A stretch of 18,864 nt of DNA from Parvibaculum sp036499025. GTDB lineage: Bacteria; Pseudomonadota; Alphaproteobacteria; Parvibaculales; Parvibaculaceae. The stretch is taken from NCBI GenBank assembly GCA_036499025.1, contig DASYEM010000016.1, forward strand, positions 1 through 18,864, read 5' to 3'. Positions 14,828 to 18,864 of this stretch are shown one piece after another; within the stretch, counting starts at the first letter, position 1; every line of letters starts with the position of its first letter. The notes below the pieces were generated by a model, which worked only from the letters and a program-made list of their open reading frames with translations, was not told the origin of the DNA and did no database searches. A program made the position numbers and the translations under genes.

Positions 14828-14863
14828 TGCGAAATCAGATTCGCACTTGTTTCCAAGGGTCAA
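14828..14863 (-). promoter_or_regulatory. Putative methylase promoter with 18-bp operator-like palindrome over the -10
   Basis: On the minus strand TTGACC (14863-14858) resembles a -35 and TCTGAT (14839-14834) a -10, with an 18-base spacer. The perfect palindrome TGCGAA-ATCAGA-TTCGCA (14828-14845) sits exactly over that -10 and ends 17 bases before the ATG at 14810. A bound dimer would block transcription, as with controlled restriction-modification genes. A smaller CTTG-TTTC-CAAG symmetry lies within the spacer. The promoter boxes are imperfect; the palindrome itself is certain. Confidence 0.45.
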
Positions 14864-14988
14864 CAAATTTCTATTTAGGAAGACTTAAACACTCTCAATA
14901 GCTTATGTCGCCGGTGTTCAACACAATCAGTAGAGCGATCATCTGGACGAAGATTTTATTCGGTTTCTTGTATGTGCATTTCTAGAGA

Positions 14989-15022
14989 GACGTGGATGGC
15001 CCGGTCAAGCTGGGCCATGACG
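14989..15022 (+). repeat. 34-bp palindromic repeat, copy 4 (right border of the methylase island)
   Basis: This begins GACGTGGATGGCCCGG and ends CTGGGCCATGACG around the loop TCAAG; one arm position would be a G-U pair in RNA. It is inverted relative to copy 3, with a single difference over 34 bases. The 143 bases between it and the methylase promoter hold no gene that I can see. Confidence 0.85.
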
Positions 15023-15060
15023 AATAAGGGGAGGGGTGTGCGGACTATTTCGTCTGCTCA

Positions 15061-15096
15061 GCCGCGCGGTTAGCTCCCCCCTAAATTCCGCGCGGC
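15061..15096. repeat. 9-bp perfect stem-loop downstream of the hydrolase gene
   Basis: GCCGCGCGG (15061-15069) and CCGCGCGGC (15088-15096) form a perfect stem with an 18-base loop, six bases after the hydrolase stop codon (minus strand). It could stabilise the transcript end. There is no U-run, so I do not call it an intrinsic terminator. Confidence 0.5.
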
Positions 15097-15102
15097 GCTC
15101 CT

Positions 15103-16653
15103 CTAATACCGCGCGCTCACCCTCTCCACCGGCCCATCCCCCGTCAGGCTAATATGCGTCAGCGTCTGCTCGTCGTGGTTCATCCGCCACGACAGCATCT
15201 TCTGCGTCATGGCGAGCAGCACCGGCAGGCACGCCGGATCGTTCGCGCGGTTCGTGGTTTCGCCGGGGTCGGTCTTCAGGTCGAAAAGCAAAGGCGGGAG
15301 TTTCGTGAAGTGGACGTATTTCCAGTTCTCGTCGCGGATGATGTTCATCGTGCATTGGTGCAGCGTCAGGTCCAGCGCGCGCTCGGCGGCATCGTCGCCG
15401 GGGTCGCGGAAGTCGTATTCCCAATGGGCTTCCGTGCGCCAGTGCGCGGGCGCGCCACCTTTGTTGGAGAACTGGCCTTCGAGGAAGGGGCGCAGCGATT
15501 TGCCGTCGCATTGGACGGGCAAGGGGACGCCGACGTAATCGAGCAGGGTCGGCATGATGTCGACATTCTCGGTGAAGCGCGTGACGATCTGGCCGCGGCC
15601 TGCGTCGGCGCTTTTGCGCGGGTCGCGGACGATCAGCGGGATCTGGTAGGAGGCGTCGAAATAGCCGCATTTGCCGAGCAGCCAGTGGTCGCCCATCTGC
15701 TCGCCGTGATCCGAGGTGAAGACGATCATGGTGCGGTCCCAGCGGCCGCTCTTTTTCAGGTAGGCGACGAGGCGGCCGATCTCGTGATCGACCAGCGACA
15801 TCAAGCCGAAATAGACGGCCTTCAGGCGGCGCAGTTTCTTTTCGTTCGCCGGCGCGCGGTAGAGCTTCTGTGAAAGCTGATGCGCGAGCCAGGGATGCTG
15901 CGCGCCTTCCTCGGCGGGCGTCGGTTTGCGCGCAAAGCCCGGCACGTCTTCCGGGGCGTACATCGCATTATAGGGTTCGGGCGCGACGAAGGGCGGGTGC
16001 GGGCGCAAGAGCGAGAGATGCGCGACGAAGGGCGTCGTCTGGCCGTCCACATAGTCGATCAGGCGGTTGACGAGGAAAGACGTGTCATCGTCCGTCTGCG
16101 GATAAATCAACGGCTTGGGGTGCGGCGCGCCGTCTTCATAGTCGGGGCCGTCTTCGCGCATCCCGTAAGTGAAGCGGATGTCGTCCGGCGTTTCGTAGCC
16201 TTTGGCTTTCAGATACTCGACCCATTGCACCGGCCATGAGCCGAACATGCAGACGGGACGGATGCCGGGCAGGGGGCCTTCATAGGTGAGGAGCCAGGGG
16301 TCGTTCTCCTTCGCCTCGCGCGGGTCCTGGCTCGTGTCGGTATAGCCGAAGAGAACCGGGTCGTAGCCGGCCTTGGCCACTTCCTTTGCCCAATTGGTGT
16401 GGCGTGCGTCGAGCGGCGTGCCGTTGGTGCCGGAGCGGTGGTTCTGGAGGTACATGCCGGTGTGGAGCGAGGCGCGCGACGGGCCGCAGGGGACGGCGTT
16501 CGCATAGTGGCGGCGGAAGAGGGTGCCTTCGCGGGCCAGCGCGTCGAGGTTCGGGGTTTTCACCATCGGGTGGCCGAGGGCGCTCAGGCATTCGCCGCGC
16601 CACTGGTCGGCGGTGATAAAGATGATGTCGAGCGGTTCGCGCGTCTCGGCCAT
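15103..16653 (-). CDS. Phosphonate monoester hydrolase / sulfatase-family enzyme (formylglycine type)
   Basis: The 516-residue protein belongs to the alkaline phosphatase superfamily. Motifs in order are an N-terminal metal-binding FITADQWRGE (Asp16), the modification motif PCGPSRASLHTG in which Cys56 would be oxidised to formylglycine (C-x-P-x-R), RPHPPFVAPEPYNAMY (about 217-232), VFTSDHGEQMGDHWLLGK (Asp315, His316) and C-terminal LPPLLFDLKTDPGETTN. Length and recalled motifs (NHRSGTNGTPLDARH, EYDFRD, WKYVHF, ALSWR-like LSWRMNH) fit the phosphonate monoester hydrolases of Rhizobium and Burkholderia better than ordinary arylsulfatases. These enzymes are promiscuous and split phosphonate monoesters, phosphodiesters and sulfate esters. 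No signal peptide is visible, so it is probably cytoplasmic. GGGAG eight bases before ATG 16653 supports the start. It stands alone as a transcription unit; activation needs a formylglycine-generating enzyme encoded elsewhere. Confidence 0.9.
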   Translation of the reverse strand: MAETREPLDIIFITADQWRGECLSALGHPMVKTPNLDALAREGTLFRRHYANAVPCGPSRASLHTGMYLQNHRSGTNGTPLDARHTNWAKEVAKAGYDPVLFGYTDTSQDPREAKENDPWLLTYEGPLPGIRPVCMFGSWPVQWVEYLKAKGYETPDDIRFTYGMREDGPDYEDGAPHPKPLIYPQTDDDTSFLVNRLIDYVDGQTTPFVAHLSLLRPHPPFVAPEPYNAMYAPEDVPGFARKPTPAEEGAQHPWLAHQLSQKLYRAPANEKKLRRLKAVYFGLMSLVDHEIGRLVAYLKKSGRWDRTMIVFTSDHGEQMGDHWLLGKCGYFDASYQIPLIVRDPRKSADAGRGQIVTRFTENVDIMPTLLDYVGVPLPVQCDGKSLRPFLEGQFSNKGGAPAHWRTEAHWEYDFRDPGDDAAERALDLTLHQCTMNIIRDENWKYVHFTKLPPLLFDLKTDPGETTNRANDPACLPVLLAMTQKMLSWRMNHDEQTLTHISLTGDGPVERVSARY

Positions 16654-16746
16654 GGTGCCGTCTCCCGGGGATTAAGTGTCGTTTTGGGGAGACTATGCGG
16701 CGGGTGCGACGGCTCCGCAACGCGGGGCGTCTGGTTCGACAGCCGC

Positions 16747-16814
16747 CGACAACTTCCCGGCAACTTCGGGCAACAGCCGGCAAGGCTCGGCAACGAGGCG
16801 GCAGGCGTGGCAAC
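16747..16814 (+). repeat. Seven helically phased degenerate GGCAAC repeats
   Basis: Heptamers of the form cGGCAAC begin at 16747, 16758, 16768, 16778, 16788, 16799 and 16808 (CGACAAC, CGGCAAC, GGGCAAC, CGGCAAG, CGGCAAC, CGGCAGG, TGGCAAC). The spacing is 9-11 bases, close to one helical turn each. They lie in the 284-base region between the divergent hydrolase and ferredoxin genes, which holds no other gene. It may be a binding-site array on one DNA face or simply a decayed 10-bp tandem repeat. Confidence 0.7.
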
Positions 16815-16857
16815 GGCACGCTTTACGGGATCGGGCCGCCCGTGCTACCTCAACGCG

Positions 16858-16907
16858 GCGCTTGTCCGCGGGCCTTCGGGCCCAGCATGCGGGCGGCGTC
16901 CAAGCGC
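16858..16907 (+). other. Stem-loop in the ferredoxin leader (UUCG tetraloop within a 7-bp outer stem)
   Basis: GGGCC-TTCG-GGCCC (16870-16883) is a very stable tetraloop hairpin. It is enclosed by GCGCTTG (16858-16864) and its exact complement CAAGCGC (16901-16907), ending 30 bases before the ferredoxin ATG. It could act in the ferredoxin mRNA leader or as an attenuator; no U-run follows it. Confidence 0.4.
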
Positions 16908-16937
16908 TTATGACAGTTCAGGAATTCGGCGGCAGAT

Positions 16938-17258
16938 ATGGCGAAGATCACCTTTATCGAGCATGACGGCAAAGAACATGAAGTGTCCGTCGAAAACGGC
17001 ATGACCGTCATGGAAGCCGCGATCAAGAACATGGTCCCCGGCATCGATGCCGATTGCGGCGGCGCCTGCGCCTGCGCGACCTGCCACGTTTACGTGGCGG
17101 CGGGATGGACCGAAAAGGTGGGCAAGCCCGAGAGCATGGAAGAAGACATGCTCGATTTCGCCTTCGACGTGCGCGAAAATTCGCGCCTCTCCTGCCAGAT
17201 CAAGATCACCGACGAGCTCGATGGTCTCCGCGTCGATCTGCCGGAAAAGCAGTTCTAA
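16938..17258 (+). CDS. [2Fe-2S] ferredoxin, adrenodoxin type
   Basis: This 106-residue acidic protein has cluster ligands Cys40, Cys46, Cys49 (DCGGACACATCH) and Cys86 (RLSCQIKI), the C-x5-C-x2-C...C spacing of vertebrate/bacterial adrenodoxin-type ferredoxins; Cys44 is the usual extra cysteine. The N-terminal beta strands (KITFIEHDGKEHEVSVENG) and C-terminal LDGLRVDLPEKQF complete the fold. It carries single electrons in the cytoplasm to partners such as cytochrome P450s, iron-sulfur assembly proteins or oxygenases; none of these is in the window. A ferredoxin-NADP reductase gene starts about 550 bases downstream on the same strand and is a likely electron donor. The gene converges on the chorismate-mutase-like gene with 12 bases between stops. 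Confidence 0.93.
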   Translation: MAKITFIEHDGKEHEVSVENGMTVMEAAIKNMVPGIDADCGGACACATCHVYVAAGWTEKVGKPESMEEDMLDFAFDVRENSRLSCQIKITDELDGLRVDLPEKQF

Positions 17259-17270
17259 AAGCTTTTGATT

Positions 17271-17573
17271 TCAGGCTGATTTCTTGTTCGTCTTCGCGTC
17301 GAAGACCGTGAACTCATGCTCGATCGATTTCTCGATCAGCAACCGCCACAGCGGTTCGGCGATGGTGCGGGGCAGGCCGGCGGCTTCTCCCTCGCGCGCC
17401 ACTTTCTCCACCACATCCTCGATCCGCGCGTCGTCGCGCACCGTGTTGCGGTCGCCTTTGATCGCGCCCGCCTGGTCGATATAGGTGAGGCGCTCGGCCA
17501 GCAGTTTCACCAGCGCCCGGTCGATCCTGTCGATTTCGGTGCGGACCTCCGCCATCGTGTGACATTTGACCAT
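17271..17573 (-). CDS. Chorismate-mutase-fold protein (AroQ class; PchB-like lyase possible)
   Basis: This 100-residue, all-helical protein fits a stand-alone AroQ domain: RTEIDRIDRALVKLLAERL (helix 1), then IDQAGAIKGD, VRDDARIEDVVEKV and IAEPLWRLLIEKSIEHE. By comparison with E. coli chorismate mutase, Arg28, Lys39 and Arg50 occupy substrate-binding positions. The following residue, a conserved Glu in that enzyme, is Ile51 here, as PchB-type isochorismate-pyruvate lyases have a Val there; Glu87 stands near the usual Gln. It may therefore rearrange chorismate to prephenate for Phe/Tyr synthesis, or act on isochorismate. No other aromatic or siderophore gene is nearby, which leaves the choice open. 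GGAG eight bases before ATG 17573 supports the start; a second Met at residue 7 is an alternative. Confidence 0.83.
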   Translation of the reverse strand: MVKCHTMAEVRTEIDRIDRALVKLLAERLTYIDQAGAIKGDRNTVRDDARIEDVVEKVAREGEAAGLPRTIAEPLWRLLIEKSIEHEFTVFDAKTNKKSA

Positions 17574-17708
17574 GTGACGTCTCCGGGGCCGGGGCTATAA
17601 TTGCTGCGTCGCCATAAAATAGGGACTACGGCGCTTTTGTCATCTGGGGAAATCGCAGGTGTGACCTCATGACATGGGTTTCCTTACGAAAACGCCTTCA
17701 GTTTTCGC

Positions 17709-17737
17709 TTGGCGGGGCGGTCTGACCGACCTATATA
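17709..17737 (+). promoter_or_regulatory. Sigma-70-type promoter candidate for the ferredoxin-NADP reductase gene
   Basis: TTGGCG (17709-17714) and TATATA (17732-17737) are separated by 17 bases, in a 233-base region without genes. Transcription would start near 17744, leaving a leader of about 60 bases before ATG 17807. TATAAG, two bases further on, is an alternative -10. No clear operator is seen; a loose TGTGA-N11-TCACA symmetry lies downstream. Confidence 0.45.
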
Positions 17738-17806
17738 AGCGGCGTATTTTGTGAAATCGGATAAATCACACTTATTCGATGGTTATTAGCCCGGACAGGT
17801 ATTGAA

Positions 17807-18838
17807 ATGGCTGAAGAAACGATCACAACCGACGTTGTCGTTATCGGAGCGGGGCCGGTCGGTCTTTTCGCCGTTTTCGAGCTCGGCCTGCTCGATATGA
17901 AGGTTCACCTCGTCGATATTCTCGATCGTCCGGGCGGGCAGTGCGCCGAGCTTTATCCCGAAAAACCCATCTATGACATTCCCGGTTTGCCACTTGTCAC
18001 GGGTCAGGATCTGACCGACCGTTTGATGGAGCAGGCCGCGCCTTTCAATCCGCAGTTTCACTTCAACGAAATGGTCGAAGAAGTCGAAAAGCAGGCGGAT
18101 GGCAGCTGGCTTGTGAAGACCGATGGCGGTCTGACGTTCAACGCGAAAGTCATCGTCATCGCGGCGGGCGGCGGTTCGTTCCAGCCCAAGCGTCCGCCCA
18201 TTCCCGGCATCGAGGAATATGAAGGCAAGTCGGTCTTCTATGCCGTCAAGAAGATGGAAAACTTCCGCGGCAAGAAGATCCTGATTTCCGGTGGTGGCGA
18301 CAGCGCGCTCGACTGGACGATCAATCTTCATCCGCTGGCCGCTTCGATGCAGCTTGTGCATCGCCGCGACGGTTTCCGCGCCGCGCCCGCTTCCGTCAAC
18401 GAGATGCATCGCCTTGTCAGCGAAGACAAGATGAAGTTCCATCTCGGTCAAGTGACGAAGCTCCACGGCGCCAACGGCCAGCTCGAAGGCATCACCGTTC
18501 AGGGCAATGACAAGGTCGAGTTCCAGGTCGAAGCCGATACGCTGCTGCCCTTCTTCGGCCTCACCATGAAGCTCGGTCCGATCGCCAATTGGGGCCTCAA
18601 TCTCAACGAGAATCTCGTGCCCGTCGATGTCGAGAAATTCGAGACGTCGACACCCGGTATCTTCGCGGTGGGCGACATCAATACTTATCCGGGCAAGCTG
18701 AAGCTCATTCTTTCGGGCTTTCACGAAGTCGCGCTCATGGCGCAGCAGGCGTTCCGCTATGTGCATCCCGACGCCAAGCTGACCTTTCAGTACACGACCT
18801 CATCGACGAGCCTTCAGAAGAAGCTCGGCGTCGCCTGA
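17807..18838 (+). CDS. Ferredoxin-NADP+ reductase, thioredoxin-reductase type
   Basis: This 343-residue flavoprotein has an N-terminal FAD site VVVIGAGPVGLFAVFELG (GxGxxG at 14-19), DRPGGQCAELYPEKPIYDIPG (about 41-60), an NADPH-binding site ISGGGDSALDW (about 160-170) followed by the phosphate-binding HRRDGFRA, and a second FAD segment GIFAVGDINTYPGKLKLILS (about 284-303). There is no CxxC redox pair in the NADPH domain, which separates it from thioredoxin reductases and places it with the homodimeric ferredoxin-NADP reductases of Bacillus YumC and Rhodopseudomonas type. It transfers electrons between NADPH and ferredoxin or flavodoxin in the cytoplasm. The C-terminal extension (FQYTTSSTSLQKKLGVA) is typical of the group. 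The ferredoxin gene upstream is a natural partner, although a convergent gene lies between them. Confidence 0.93.
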   Translation: MAEETITTDVVVIGAGPVGLFAVFELGLLDMKVHLVDILDRPGGQCAELYPEKPIYDIPGLPLVTGQDLTDRLMEQAAPFNPQFHFNEMVEEVEKQADGSWLVKTDGGLTFNAKVIVIAAGGGSFQPKRPPIPGIEEYEGKSVFYAVKKMENFRGKKILISGGGDSALDWTINLHPLAASMQLVHRRDGFRAAPASVNEMHRLVSEDKMKFHLGQVTKLHGANGQLEGITVQGNDKVEFQVEADTLLPFFGLTMKLGPIANWGLNLNENLVPVDVEKFETSTPGIFAVGDINTYPGKLKLILSGFHEVALMAQQAFRYVHPDAKLTFQYTTSSTSLQKKLGVA

Positions 18839-18864
18839 CTTGCAACGGGGCTTGACCTCAAGGC

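Noticed and set aside
17669..17725. 18-residue possible leader peptide upstream of the reductase gene
   Set aside because: Lies mostly upstream of the best promoter candidate and lacks a ribosome-binding site; likely chance.
17748..17768. TGTGA-N11-TCACA symmetry resembling a CRP/FNR site
   Set aside because: The spacer is far longer than the N6 of CRP sites and the inner bases do not pair.
17786..18766. 326-residue minus-strand frame opposite the ferredoxin-NADP reductase
   Set aside because: The plus strand carries unmistakable FAD and NADPH motifs; the minus frame is its complement artefact.

Overview
The window looks like an ordinary GC-rich chromosomal stretch of an alphaproteobacterium, most likely Hyphomicrobiales (Rhizobiales). 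The pointers are the Mla/MCE transporter subunits with an auxiliary lipoprotein, a thioredoxin-reductase-type ferredoxin-NADP reductase, a phosphonate-monoester-hydrolase-type sulfatase relative, RcnB-like and Hpt proteins, and short GGCCCGG palindromic repeats typical of the group. I cannot name the genus. No tRNA, rRNA, CRISPR array, transposase or integrase is visible.

Layout. (i) 1-1650: the 3' end of an MCE/Mla lipid transporter operon on the + strand (ATPase tail, MlaD-like protein, lipoprotein), closed by two 34-bp palindromic repeats. (ii) 1775-4580: a two-TM coiled-coil protein (-) divergent from a small Hpt phosphotransfer protein (+). (iii) 4585-7450: a relic of a ClC channel gene, then an AT-richer cassette of divergent MBOAT acyltransferase (-) and SGNH-hydrolase-like (+) genes. 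It is followed by (iv) an intact ClC gene (7488-9299) translationally coupled to an L-2-hydroxyglutarate-dehydrogenase-like flavoprotein (9296-10423). A 55-bp stretch of the ClC 3' end is repeated exactly on both sides of the cassette. (v) 10519-12293: a 149-bp palindromic element, a small secreted protein and a Gln/Pro-rich RcnB-like secreted protein. (vi) 12407-15022: an AT-richer defence-like island with a DNA methyltransferase fused to an Mrr-like nuclease domain plus a small Zn-finger protein, bracketed by inverted copies of the same 34-bp repeat. (vii) 15103-18838: a PMH-type hydrolase, a [2Fe-2S] ferredoxin, a chorismate-mutase-like protein and a ferredoxin-NADP reductase.

How it works together. 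The first genes would move lipids between the two membranes. The MBOAT/SGNH pair is the usual two-part machinery for O-acylating an extracytoplasmic glycan. The methylase-nuclease fusion could be a single-chain restriction-modification system, with a palindrome over its likely promoter suggesting control of its expression. The ferredoxin and the reductase are a plausible NADPH-ferredoxin couple.

The most interesting points are the two accessory islands: the ClC-flanked acylation cassette, whose borders record a recombination event, and the repeat-bracketed methylase-nuclease/Zn-finger island. All functional assignments rest on motif reading by eye; no database search was run.
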